Assembly (NCBI GenBank): GCA_958418185.1
Contig: CATZEP010000075.1
Coordinates: 1 to 6,580, forward strand
Direction of reading: 5' to 3'
DNA from: an uncultured Collinsella sp.
Lineage (GTDB): Bacteria > Actinomycetota > Coriobacteriia > Coriobacteriales > Coriobacteriaceae
Length of the DNA stretch: 6,580 nucleotides
The translations under genes were made by a program, and so were the position numbers. This document shows, piece after piece, positions 1-5,538 of the stretch. Position 1 is the stretch's first letter, and the number at the start of each line of letters is the position of its first letter. The notes under the pieces are model-generated. The model was not told the DNA's origin, did not search any database, and was given only the letters and a program-made list of their open reading frames with translations.

Positions 1-59
1 TTACGATGCAGTCCAGGCGGGTGCCGGAATGGGACTTGGGCACGCGCGAACCTACTTGA
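1..59 (+). CDS. Possible C-terminal tail of an upstream gene (partial)
   Basis: Reading from base 3, an open frame of 18 codons ends at a TGA at 57-59 and gives the tail TMQSRRVPEWDLGTREPT. Fourteen of the 18 codons end in G or C, which fits the codon use of the other genes here better than the two other forward frames do. The stop lies 12 bases before the ndk start, and its last two bases fall within the ndk ribosome binding site, as is typical of two genes read together. The piece is too short to name a family, and a chance open frame at the window edge cannot be excluded. Confidence 0.4.
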   Translation, partial: TMQSRRVPEWDLGTREPT

Positions 60-71
60 AAGGCTACTTTT

Positions 72-476
72 ATGGCTATCGAGAAGACCTTCATCATGAT
101 TAAGCCCGACGCCGTGCGCGACCGCAAGATCGGCGAGATTGTTGCTCGCATCGAGCGCAGCGGCCTTGTCATCGAGCGCATGGAGATGACCACGCTCGAG
201 CGCGATACCGTCGAGGAGCACTACGCCCATCTGGCTGACAAGCCCTTCTTTGGCGGTCTCTGTGACTTTATGACGAGCGGTCCGGTCGTCAAGATGGTCG
301 TTTCCGGTCTCTCCGCTGTCTCCAAGATGCGCACCCTTATGGGCGCTACCAACCCGCTTGATGCTGCCCCCGGCACCATCCGCGGCGACTTCGCTGTCGA
401 TGTCAACGCCAACGTGATTCACGGCTCCGACTGCCTGGAGAACGCCGAGATCGAGATCAAGCGCTTCTTTGGCTAA
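72..476 (+). CDS. ndk: Nucleoside diphosphate kinase
   Basis: This cytosolic enzyme moves the terminal phosphate from ATP to other nucleoside diphosphates through a phosphohistidine intermediate and so balances the NTP and dNTP pools. The 134-residue protein has the usual bacterial length of about 135 to 150. Family marks are the N-terminal FIMIKPDAV with Lys11, Tyr51, the GPVV segment at 70-73, Arg104 in GTIRGDF, and the active-site signature NVIHGSD at 114-120, whose His117 is the expected phosphorylated residue. The C-terminus ENAEIEIKRFF is also typical. The ATG at 72 is preceded by GAAAGG at 58-63 with eight bases of spacing. It may be read with the gene whose tail is at 1-59. A strong terminator follows at 516-549, so ndk probably ends its transcript. 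Nothing appears missing or broken. Confidence 0.97.
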   Translation: MAIEKTFIMIKPDAVRDRKIGEIVARIERSGLVIERMEMTTLERDTVEEHYAHLADKPFFGGLCDFMTSGPVVKMVVSGLSAVSKMRTLMGATNPLDAAPGTIRGDFAVDVNANVIHGSDCLENAEIEIKRFFG

Positions 477-515
477 ACCAGCTTTGACTCCTTAAAGCTG
501 TTAGCGTGTGGCTTT

Positions 516-549
516 GGCGCCGCGGAATTCCATCCGCGGCGCCCTTTTT
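516..549 (+). terminator. Rho-independent terminator after ndk
   Basis: An 11-bp perfect stem (516-526 with 533-543, GGCGCCGCGGA) encloses a six-base loop and is followed by C and five Ts (545-549). It lies 40 bases after the ndk stop. A weaker 7-bp inverted repeat, CAGCTTT and AAAGCTG at 479-500, sits just past the stop codon and may form a small extra hairpin at the transcript end. Confidence 0.93.
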
Positions 550-554
550 ATTCC

Positions 555-587
555 AGTAGATTTTTGGTAACCGCTTAGAAATCTACT
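555..587. repeat. Inverted repeat between two convergent terminators
   Basis: A 9-bp perfect inverted repeat, AGTAGATTT at 555-563 and AAATCTACT at 579-587, encloses a 15-base spacer. It lies between the ndk terminator and the rpiB terminator hairpin, outside any gene. It is AT-rich, unlike the GC-rich hairpins on each side, and has no T-run tied to it on either strand. It could be a protein-binding palindrome, a dispersed repeat, or part of the 3' end of the rpiB transcript. Its role is not known. Confidence 0.55.
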
Positions 588-591
588 AAAG

Positions 592-626
592 AGCCCCCGT
601 CCGGATGTTTCTTCCGGGCGGGGGCT
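592..626 (-). terminator. Terminator hairpin for rpiB (minus strand)
   Basis: A 14-bp stem (592-605 with 613-626) contains one T-G wobble and a seven-base loop. On the minus strand it lies 27 bases past the rpiB stop and is followed by CTTTAG, a weak T-run, so it is a plausible but imperfect intrinsic terminator. On the plus strand no Ts follow, so it should not be a terminator in that direction, although ndk is already stopped upstream. Confidence 0.75.
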
Positions 627-653
627 GGCGTTAGCTTATGGCTTTGTAGGTCT

Positions 654-1121
654 TTAGGCCTCGTCGACGACCTTGAGGCCGCGCGTGTGGTCGATCTCGT
701 TGAGGAGGTTAACGCGACGCTCGTGGCGGCCGCCCTCAAACTCGGCGTCGAGCCACTCGTCGACGATCATCTTGGCGAGCTCGGAGCCCACGACGCGGGC
801 GCCAAAGGCGAGCACGTTGGTATTGTTGTGCATGCGCGAGAGCTTAGCGCTGAAGGGTTCGGAGCACACGACGGCGCGTACGCCCTCGACCTTGTTGGCA
901 GCCAGGCTAATTCCGACACCGGTGCCACAGATGAGGATGCCCAGGTCGACGTCGCCGTTGGCAACGGCCTTACCCACCTTGTATCCGGCGATGGGGTAGT
1001 CAAAGCTCTCGGAGGTGTCGGTGCCAAAGTTCACGACCTCGCAGCCGCGCTCCTTCAGGTGCTCGGAGATGATGTTCTTGAGCTCGACGGCGGCATGGTC
1101 GTTGCCGATACCAATCTTCAT
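654..1121 (-). CDS. rpiB: Ribose-5-phosphate isomerase B
   Basis: This is a RpiB/LacAB family sugar-phosphate isomerase. It interconverts ribose 5-phosphate and ribulose 5-phosphate in the non-oxidative pentose phosphate pathway in the cytosol. The 155-residue protein has the normal family length. Visible marks are the N-terminal KIGIGNDHAA with Asp8 and His9, the ICGTGVG loop at 64-70 whose Cys65 is the expected catalytic base, SRMHNNTNVL with His98, expected to help open the sugar ring, and the phosphate-binding arginines Arg132 and Arg136 in the GGRHERRV stretch. The ATG at 1121 is preceded on its own strand by GAGAGGA about seven bases upstream. It is divergent from the cysteine desulfidase gene and convergent with ndk, so it looks like a single-gene unit. 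Some family members isomerise allose or galactose phosphates, but no lacA/lacB partner is present, which favours RpiB. Confidence 0.95.
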   Translation of the reverse strand: MKIGIGNDHAAVELKNIISEHLKERGCEVVNFGTDTSESFDYPIAGYKVGKAVANGDVDLGILICGTGVGISLAANKVEGVRAVVCSEPFSAKLSRMHNNTNVLAFGARVVGSELAKMIVDEWLDAEFEGGRHERRVNLLNEIDHTRGLKVVDEA

Positions 1122-1202
1122 GAGTGGTTCCTCTCTGGTCCGTGCGGCGGAATTGCTAAAGGTTTTACCGCGTTCGACTGCATGATAGCGCGACTTTTGC
1201 GT

Positions 1203-1221
1203 AAACGCTCGGGCGTTTTTT
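1203..1221 (+). other. Small hairpin with T-run in the divergent spacer
   Basis: AAACGC (1203-1208), a TCGG loop and GCGTTT (1213-1218) form a short perfect hairpin, and the Ts continue to 1221. On the plus strand it has the form of a small terminator. No plus-strand gene ends just upstream, and the best cyuA promoter candidate lies downstream of it. It may insulate cyuA from antisense reading through rpiB, or may be chance in a region where the AAACGC word recurs (also near 1225-1230). Confidence 0.35.
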
Positions 1222-1326
1222 GGTCAAACGCTTTAGCATGCGATAAGACCGGCTTCGCATGAATGAATGCCGTCAGATTGCGCTTGAACGCCGTCCGTCG
1301 GAACCATGGTTGCGGTTTTTGATGCA

Positions 1327-1356
1327 TTGTTATCAAATAAAAGAGCTAACTATTCT
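1327..1356 (+). promoter_or_regulatory. Candidate promoter for the cysteine desulfidase gene
   Basis: TTGTTA at 1327-1332 and TATTCT at 1351-1356 are separated by 18 bases and match the sigma-70 type consensus at four of six positions each. They lie about 40 bases before the start codon in a locally AT-rich stretch. A ribosome binding site TAGGAGA at 1381-1387 follows. Other pairings, such as TTGCGG at 1310 with TATCAA at 1331, are possible but have a shorter 15-base spacer. Confidence 0.4.
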
Positions 1357-1392
1357 TGAGAGTCCAGCCCGTTATACAAGTAGGAGATACCT

Positions 1393-2712
1393 ATGTCTGC
1401 CGATTCCCTTCGTGATACCGCGTTTTGCGATGTTTTGAACCGCGAGCTCGTCTGTGCGCTCGGCTGCACCGAGCCTATTGCCGTTGCCTATGCAGCGGCG
1501 CTGGCGAGCCAGACGCTCGGTTGCGAACCCGATCATATGGATGTCGCCTGCTCGGGCAACATCATCAAGAACGTTAAGAGCGTGACCGTGCCCAACTCGG
1601 GCGGTATGCACGGTATTGAAGCGGCGGCCGTGCTGGGCGCCGTGGGCGGCGACGCCAAGAGCGCGCTCGAGGTGCTCGAGAGTGTTAACGACGAGGACCG
1701 TGCTCGCGTGGCCGAGCTCCTCGCCGATGCCGGTTACTGCGATGTGTCGCTTGTCGAGGGTGTGCCCAACCTCTACATCAAGGTGACTGCCACAGCCGGG
1801 GGCCATACCGCAGTCGTCGAGATTACCGACCACCACACCAATGTCACGTGCCATACGCTCGACGGTATTCCGGTATGCGGCAAGTCGGCGGGGGAGTGTG
1901 CCGCCTGCGCCGAGCGCGTTGTGACCGAGCGTGCGGCAGATAGCGCTGACACGCCCATGTCGATTGAGTCCATCATCGACTTTATCGAGGACGGCGACAT
2001 CTATGGTGCTCGCGCTGCCGTTGAGCGTCAGATTGAGCTGAACGGCGCGATCAGCGCCGAGGGCCTGGCGCACGCTTGGGGTGCCGAGGTTGGCCGCACG
2101 CTGCTGGGTGCTCGTGCCGATGACGTCGCCTGCCGTGCCCGCGCCCGTGCGGCCGCCGGGTCCGACGCCCGCATGAACGGCTGTGCGCTGCCGGTCGCCA
2201 TTGTGTGCGGCTCGGGCAACCAGGGCATTACCTGCGCACTGCCCGTTATGGAGTATGCCGAGTACCTGCGCTGCGACCACGATCGCCTGGTGCGCGCCGT
2301 GATGCTGTCCGATCTTATCGCAGTGCATATCAAGAGCTATATTGGTGCGCTCTCGGCGTTTTGCGGTGCTATTTGCGCCGCGTGTGGCGCCGGCGCTGCG
2401 ATTACCTGGCTGTGCGGTGGCACGCGCGAGCAGATTGGCGCGACGGTTTCGAACACACTCGGTAACGTGGGCGGCATCGTGTGCGATGGCGCCAAGGCAA
2501 GCTGTGCCGCCAAGATTTCCGCTGCCGTTGATGCGGCGATTCTGGGTCACGATATGGCCATGCAGGGTCGCGGCTTCCGCGCCGGTGAGGGCCTGATCCA
2601 GGATACCGTCGAGCAGACAATCGCCAGCATGGGCTACGTGGGCCGTGTAGGTATGAAAGATACCGATGTCGAGATCCTCAACATCATGATCGGCAAGACT
2701 CGAGTCTGTTAG
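1393..2712 (+). CDS. cyuA: L-cysteine desulfidase, CyuA/UPF0597 family (iron-sulfur)
   Basis: This protein belongs to the serine dehydratase alpha-like UPF0597 family, whose studied members break L-cysteine into pyruvate, ammonia and sulfide with a [4Fe-4S] cluster. The 439-residue length is normal. The motif ALGCTEPIAVAYA places Cys25 where the archaeal enzyme has its catalytic cysteine. SGNIIKNVKSVTVPNSGG at 54-71, CGSGNQG at 272-278 and KSYIGA at 314-319 are family marks. Likely cluster ligands are Cys324 in FCGAICAACGAG, and Cys364 and Cys371 in CDGAKASC. Their spacing of 40 and 7 residues agrees with my recollection of the archaeal ligands. The protein has 22 cysteines in all, including the last residue. 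There is no signal peptide, so it is cytosolic. The ATG at 1393 follows AGGAG at 1382-1386. No transporter or cyuR-like regulator is adjacent. Substrate choice, cysteine against serine or a related thiol, is inferred from family. Confidence 0.88.
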   Translation: MSADSLRDTAFCDVLNRELVCALGCTEPIAVAYAAALASQTLGCEPDHMDVACSGNIIKNVKSVTVPNSGGMHGIEAAAVLGAVGGDAKSALEVLESVNDEDRARVAELLADAGYCDVSLVEGVPNLYIKVTATAGGHTAVVEITDHHTNVTCHTLDGIPVCGKSAGECAACAERVVTERAADSADTPMSIESIIDFIEDGDIYGARAAVERQIELNGAISAEGLAHAWGAEVGRTLLGARADDVACRARARAAAGSDARMNGCALPVAIVCGSGNQGITCALPVMEYAEYLRCDHDRLVRAVMLSDLIAVHIKSYIGALSAFCGAICAACGAGAAITWLCGGTREQIGATVSNTLGNVGGIVCDGAKASCAAKISAAVDAAILGHDMAMQGRGFRAGEGLIQDTVEQTIASMGYVGRVGMKDTDVEILNIMIGKTRVC

Positions 2713-2721
2713 TTATTGGTT

Positions 2722-2743
2722 CCGCCGTTCTACCGAACGGCGG
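2722..2743 (+). other. GC hairpin just after the cyuA stop
   Basis: CCGCCGTTC (2722-2730), a TACC loop and GAACGGCGG (2735-2743) form a perfect 9-bp hairpin, extendable by GGT with ACC around one bulged T. It begins nine bases after the stop codon. No T-run follows, so it is more likely a stabilising 3' hairpin or pause site than a complete intrinsic terminator. The T-run that could end this transcript is at 2925-2929. Confidence 0.6.
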
Positions 2744-2750
2744 ACCGGCC

Positions 2751-2865
2751 GACGCTGCAAGCCCGCCAGAGCGGCAATCTGCCTTTCAACTTCGGCGGCA
2801 TGACCAGAAGGTCAATGCCGCCTTGTTTCAAGGCACCTTGCTCGCTCTGGCGGGCTTTCGCTGTC
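2751..2865 (+). repeat. Structured repeat element, copy 1
   Basis: This 115-base element matches a second copy at 5918-6032 in the same orientation, at about 93 of 115 positions with no gaps. It folds into a long rod. The outer part is a 15-bp perfect stem (2759-2773 with 2843-2857). Inside are GCAA with TTGC, a small internal loop, TGCCTT (2780-2785) with AAGGCA (2830-2835), CAA with TTG, a CTTC bulge, and an apical stem of 8 plus 4 bp (2794-2805 with 2810-2822) with one bulged A and an AGAA loop. Weaker similarity to the other copy continues to about 2885. It lies 38 bases past cyuA and before a palindrome with a T-run, so it probably sits in the cyuA 3' untranslated region. I do not recognise the family. 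It could be a conserved RNA, or a small non-coding mobile repeat. Confidence 0.85.
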
Positions 2866-2893
2866 GTTGCCATAACATCGGCGTTGTCTTTGT

Positions 2894-2929
2894 AATGTGA
2901 CAAAGGGACGGTCTATTTGTCACATTTTT
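2894..2929 (+). terminator. 33-base near-perfect palindrome with T-run, likely cyuA terminator
   Basis: The arms 2894-2909 and 2911-2926 are complementary around G2910 with one mismatch and one wobble. The outer 11 bp, AATGTGACAAA with TTTGTCACATT, are perfect. Five Ts at 2925-2929 give it the form of a plus-strand intrinsic terminator for cyuA. The core GGGACGGTCTA looks like a decayed GGGACGGTCCC. The fold is AT-rich compared with other terminators here and resembles the repetitive extragenic palindromes linked to REP-associated transposases, which is an impression from memory. On the minus strand no T-run follows, so it should not terminate the HAD gene. Confidence 0.65.
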
Positions 2930-2967
2930 CTCAACCTGCGGCGCTATTTTGTTTGGTGGGAGGGGTC

Positions 2968-3726
2968 CTATGACAGTTCGTCGGCTACTTGGTGTTCGTA
3001 GAAGGCTTCTACTACGGCGTTGAAATCGCGGGCGAAGTCTTCCATGGTTCCGTGCCAGGTGGCTCGGCCGGGTTTTCCCTGGCCAACATAGGCAGTTTGA
3101 ATGCCGCAGGCGGGGCTGGGGAAGTCGCGCTTGGGATCGTTGCCCACCATAAGGACCTCGTGTGGCTTGAGTCCCATCACCTGAAGCTGCTCGAGATAGT
3201 AGGTGGCATCGGGCTTGCAGCGGGTGGTGTTTCCCATGTGCGTGACGAGCTCAAAGGGGGCGTCGGCCAGGTCGCCCCAACCCATGCGGCACTCGATGGC
3301 CCCCTGGGGAAAGCTGGGGTTGGTAAAGAGCGCGCAGCGCAGTCCTGCGTTCTGTACGGCCTGAAGCGCGGCGTGCGCGCCCGGCATGGCGTGGGCGTTG
3401 ATGACATCGTCATTCTTGTGCGGAAGCACTTCGCGGTCGTAGTAGGTAAACGCCTCGTAGATGACGGGATCGGAGAGGCAAATGCCGCACCTGCGCTCGA
3501 CCTCGGTGCGGTAAAATTCAAGATTGGTGCGGTTGTCCGTGCCGCTTCGGCGGTTGGCGTTGAGGTCGACCAGGATGGTGCCGAGGCGTGCCATCGTGCC
3601 ACCGCGGCTGCGGCGTCCGATATCCGCGAGCATCGACGAGACATCCTTAAAATAGCGAAGGATGAACGCGTTGAGGTTGATGCTAAGAAGCGTCTCGTCC
3701 ATATCGAAAACGACTGCTTTGAGCAC
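2968..3726 (-). CDS. HAD-superfamily hydrolase (phosphatase-like)
   Basis: This is a haloacid dehalogenase-type hydrolase, probably a cytosolic phosphatase acting on a small phosphorylated metabolite. The 252-residue protein carries all four HAD motifs: VFDMDETL at 6-13, where Asp8 is the expected nucleophile and Asp10 the acid-base residue; LFTN with Thr135; Lys171 in RCKPDATYY; and MVGNDPKRD at 193-201 with Asp197 and Asp201 for magnesium. The stretch of about 110 residues between motifs I and II is the place for a helical C1 cap, as in subfamily I enzymes such as YjjG and phosphoglycolate phosphatases. The start is GTG at 3726, chosen because AGAAAGG lies seven bases before it and DxD then falls close to the N-terminus. 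No neighbour hints at the substrate. It is convergent with cyuA and divergent from rpsA. The substrate cannot be told from sequence. Confidence 0.85.
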   Translation of the reverse strand: MLKAVVFDMDETLLSINLNAFILRYFKDVSSMLADIGRRSRGGTMARLGTILVDLNANRRSGTDNRTNLEFYRTEVERRCGICLSDPVIYEAFTYYDREVLPHKNDDVINAHAMPGAHAALQAVQNAGLRCALFTNPSFPQGAIECRMGWGDLADAPFELVTHMGNTTRCKPDATYYLEQLQVMGLKPHEVLMVGNDPKRDFPSPACGIQTAYVGQGKPGRATWHGTMEDFARDFNAVVEAFYEHQVADELS

Positions 3727-4039
3727 GCGGGCACCTTTCTCGATAAATCGTTCCAGAATCGTTGCTCCGGATACTTTACCCCAAAGCCGTATGCCTAACT
3801 GCCTATCGTCAACTTATGGAGACGGTCGTCCACAAGATTGCGAAAAATCTCCATACGAGTAAAAAATCGCAGTTCACGCTTGAAATCGAAATGATTTCCC
3901 CGTAACCTATACGAACGTGATTGCATAAGCGTCACATTAGTATCTGTCGGCTCCCGAGTGTTCCTAAACGTTGTGTGCTTGTCGCACCCTTCTGTAGGTC
4001 CTAGCAATCGGGGCCCCGTAGTTCGAAAGGGGTCCACCT
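3727..4039. other. Divergent spacer between the HAD gene and rpsA
   Basis: This 313-base gap is AT-richer than its flanks and holds no convincing gene. It carries an 8-bp perfect inverted repeat, TATGGAGA at 3815-3822 and TCTCCATA at 3848-3855, with a 25-base spacer. A possible rpsA promoter is TTGAAA at 3880-3885 with TAACCT at 3903-3908 (17-base spacing, weak -10). On the minus strand TTGACG (3812 to 3807) could be a -35 element for the HAD gene but lacks a good -10. The last 45 bases form the foldable rpsA leader. Confidence 0.5.
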
Positions 4040-4042
4040 TTG
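3997..4042 (+). promoter_or_regulatory. rpsA leader: foldable ribosome binding site and TTG start
   Basis: The ribosome binding site AAAGGGG (4026-4032) lies seven bases before a TTG start at 4040. GGGCCCC at 4011-4017 can pair with GGGGTCC at 4029-4035 as a 7-bp stem with one wobble and an 11-base loop, which would cover the binding site. The same GGGCC (4011-4015) can instead pair with GGTCC at 3997-4001, giving a competing hairpin that frees it. S1 represses its own translation in E. coli, so a switchable leader is plausible here. The pairings are seen by eye. The regulation is inference. Confidence 0.4.
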
Positions 4043-5206
4043 AGTGCGATTCAGAACTCGTCCATTTTCTCTCTTGACGATGTCAACGAGGAGGAGATGA
4101 ACAACCTCATCGACGGTACGATTACCGACTTTGATGAGGGCGATCTCGTTAACGGCACTGTCGTTAAGATCGAGCATGACGAGGTGCTCGTTGACATCGG
4201 ATTCAAGTCCGAGGGCGTTATCCCGGTCCGCGAGCTGTCCATCCGCAAGGACGCTAACCCTGCAGACATCGTTGCACTCGGTGATCCCATCGAGGCTCTG
4301 GTTCTCCAGAAGGAGGACAAGGACGGTCGTCTGGTCCTGTCCAAGAAGCGTGCCGAGTACGAGCGTGCTTGGAACCGCATCGAGGAGAAGTTCAACTCCG
4401 GCGAGAACGTCGAGGGCGAGGTTATCGAGGTTGTCAAGGGCGGCCTGATCCTCGACATCGGCCTGCGTGGCTTCCTGCCTGCTTCCCTCGTCGACCTCCG
4501 TCGCGTCAAGGACCTCACCTCCTACATGGGCACCCGCATCGAGGCTCGCGTCATCGAGATGGACCGCAACCGCAACAACGTCGTCCTCTCCCGTCGCGTC
4601 GTGCTCGAGGAGTCCCGTAAGGCCGAGCGCTCCGAGATCCTGTCCAAGCTCAAGTCTGGCATGCGCCTCCAGGGCACCGTTTCCTCCATCGTCGACTTCG
4701 GCGCCTTCGTCGACCTCGGCGGTATCGACGGCCTCATCCACATCTCCGAGCTCTCCTGGAACCACGTCAACCATCCTTCCGAGGTTGTCAAGGTCGGCCA
4801 GGAGGTCGAGGTCGAGGTTCTCGACGTCGACCTCAACCGCGAGCGCATTTCCCTGGGTCTCAAGCAGACCACCGAGGATCCGTGGCGCGCGCTGGTCAAG
4901 AAGTACCCCGTCGGCGCTATCGTCGAGGGTACTGTGACCAAGCTTGTCCCGTTCGGCGCTTTCGTCGATCTGGGCGAGGGCATCGAGGGCCTGGTGCACA
5001 TCTCCGAGATGGCCAACAAGCACGTCGATCAGCCTTCTCAGGTCACCCACGTGGGCGACAAGGTTCAGGTCAAGGTCATGGAGATCGACCTCGACCGTCG
5101 TCGTATCTCCCTGTCCATGAAGTCTGCTGCTGAGACTCTGGGCGTCGAGATCGAGGTTACCCCGCTGCCTTCCGAGAAGAAGGACGAGGAGACCGACGCC
5201 GAGTAA
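4040..5206 (+). CDS. rpsA: 30S ribosomal protein S1, four-domain form
   Basis: S1 binds mRNA on the small ribosomal subunit and helps place it for translation initiation. The 388-residue protein has four S1 (OB-fold) RNA-binding domains at about residues 33-103, 121-187, 206-275 and 291-361. Domains 3 and 4 are the most canonical, each with an FGAFVDLG core and GLIHISEL or GLVHISEM. Domains 1 and 2 are more diverged (VDIGFKSEGVIP and LDIGLRGFLPASL), as usual for the ribosome-anchoring end. An acidic tail, KKDEETDAE, closes the protein. E. coli S1 has six domains and about 557 residues, while shorter four-domain forms are usual in Gram-positives. The start is TTG with AAAGGGG seven bases upstream. 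No ATG or GTG lies near in frame, and codons are heavily C-ending, consistent with high expression. It has its own terminator and is divergent from the HAD gene. Confidence 0.95.
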   Translation: MSAIQNSSIFSLDDVNEEEMNNLIDGTITDFDEGDLVNGTVVKIEHDEVLVDIGFKSEGVIPVRELSIRKDANPADIVALGDPIEALVLQKEDKDGRLVLSKKRAEYERAWNRIEEKFNSGENVEGEVIEVVKGGLILDIGLRGFLPASLVDLRRVKDLTSYMGTRIEARVIEMDRNRNNVVLSRRVVLEESRKAERSEILSKLKSGMRLQGTVSSIVDFGAFVDLGGIDGLIHISELSWNHVNHPSEVVKVGQEVEVEVLDVDLNRERISLGLKQTTEDPWRALVKKYPVGAIVEGTVTKLVPFGAFVDLGEGIEGLVHISEMANKHVDQPSQVTHVGDKVQVKVMEIDLDRRRISLSMKSAAETLGVEIEVTPLPSEKKDEETDAE

Positions 5207-5230
5207 ATCGGTTTGACGATCACTTGTTTT

Positions 5231-5264
5231 AAGGGATCCGTCCGCAATGGACGGGTCCCTTTTT
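5231..5264 (+). terminator. Rho-independent terminator after rpsA
   Basis: A 13-bp stem (5231-5243 with 5249-5261) with one T-G wobble and a GCAAT loop ends in five Ts at 5260-5264. It starts 24 bases after the rpsA stop codon and so should separate rpsA transcription from rnpB. Confidence 0.95.
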
Positions 5265-5336
5265 GCATTTGCTGCTGATGCGCGCGATGCTACCAGGGCG
5301 CAATGCTGCCTGTACTGTCCACAGACTATTGGGTTG

Positions 5337-5392
5337 TCGGTGCATGAAAAAAGCCGACATCCCGCCTCGGGGAAGAGGCGGGAACGCACCGA
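5337..5392. other. Nested hairpin of unknown role upstream of rnpB
   Basis: An outer 7-bp stem, TCGGTGC (5337-5343) with GCACCGA (5386-5392), encloses a perfect 9-bp stem, TCCCGCCTC (5360-5368) with GAGGCGGGA (5375-5383), capped by GGGGAA. On the plus strand the 5' side of the internal loop carries six As (5347-5352). Read on the minus strand, the inner stem is followed eight bases later by six Ts, which resembles a loose intrinsic terminator. A second small pairing, TGTCGG (5335-5340 region) with CCGACA (5354-5359), competes with the outer stem. It may be a minus-strand terminator, a small RNA end, or a regulatory fold. Confidence 0.45.
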
Positions 5393-5511
5393 GTAGACGG
5401 AGGGGTGCGGAGCGCGGTCGCGTCTCGACTGACGACGTTGCCCATCGACGACCCTATTGTACTGTATAGCGTGGTTCTTGGTTTATCGTGTCGAACGCTT
5501 GTGTTGTGCCA

Positions 5512-5538
5512 TTGCTTGCGGCAACGGTGTGCTACACT
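5512..5538 (+). promoter_or_regulatory. Candidate rnpB promoter
   Basis: TACACT at 5533-5538 is a good -10 element placed seven to ten bases before the expected 5' end of RNase P RNA. TTGCTT at 5512-5517 is the likeliest -35 element, although the spacing of 15 bases is short. The position relative to the RNA start is the main support. Confidence 0.5.

Noticed and set aside
687..1262. 191-codon open frame on the plus strand across rpiB
   Set aside because: Opposite to intact rpiB, with no recognisable domain. It is explained by GC-rich codon bias.
1372..2550. 392-codon open frame on the minus strand across cyuA
   Set aside because: Antisense to a complete, recognisable desulfidase, and rich in Arg, Ala and His in a way typical of GC-rich shadow frames.
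2751..2865. CRISPR array or simple tandem repeat
   Set aside because: There are only two copies, they are 3 kb apart and each is a single long rod-like fold. There are no short regularly spaced units.
2970..3023. Tiny 17-residue arginine-rich open frame on the plus strand with GGGAGGGG just upstream
   Set aside because: The ribosome-binding-like sequence and ATG are attractive, but it overlaps the 3' end of the HAD gene on the other strand, is very short, has no promoter and shows no other sign of coding.
4001..5389. 462-codon open frame on the minus strand across rpsA
   Set aside because: It is longer than rpsA but lies antisense to a clear S1 protein. The frame stays open because GAC, GAG, GTC and CTC codons read as stop-free on the other strand. 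The product is a low-complexity Asp/Leu/Val-rich chain with no family marks.
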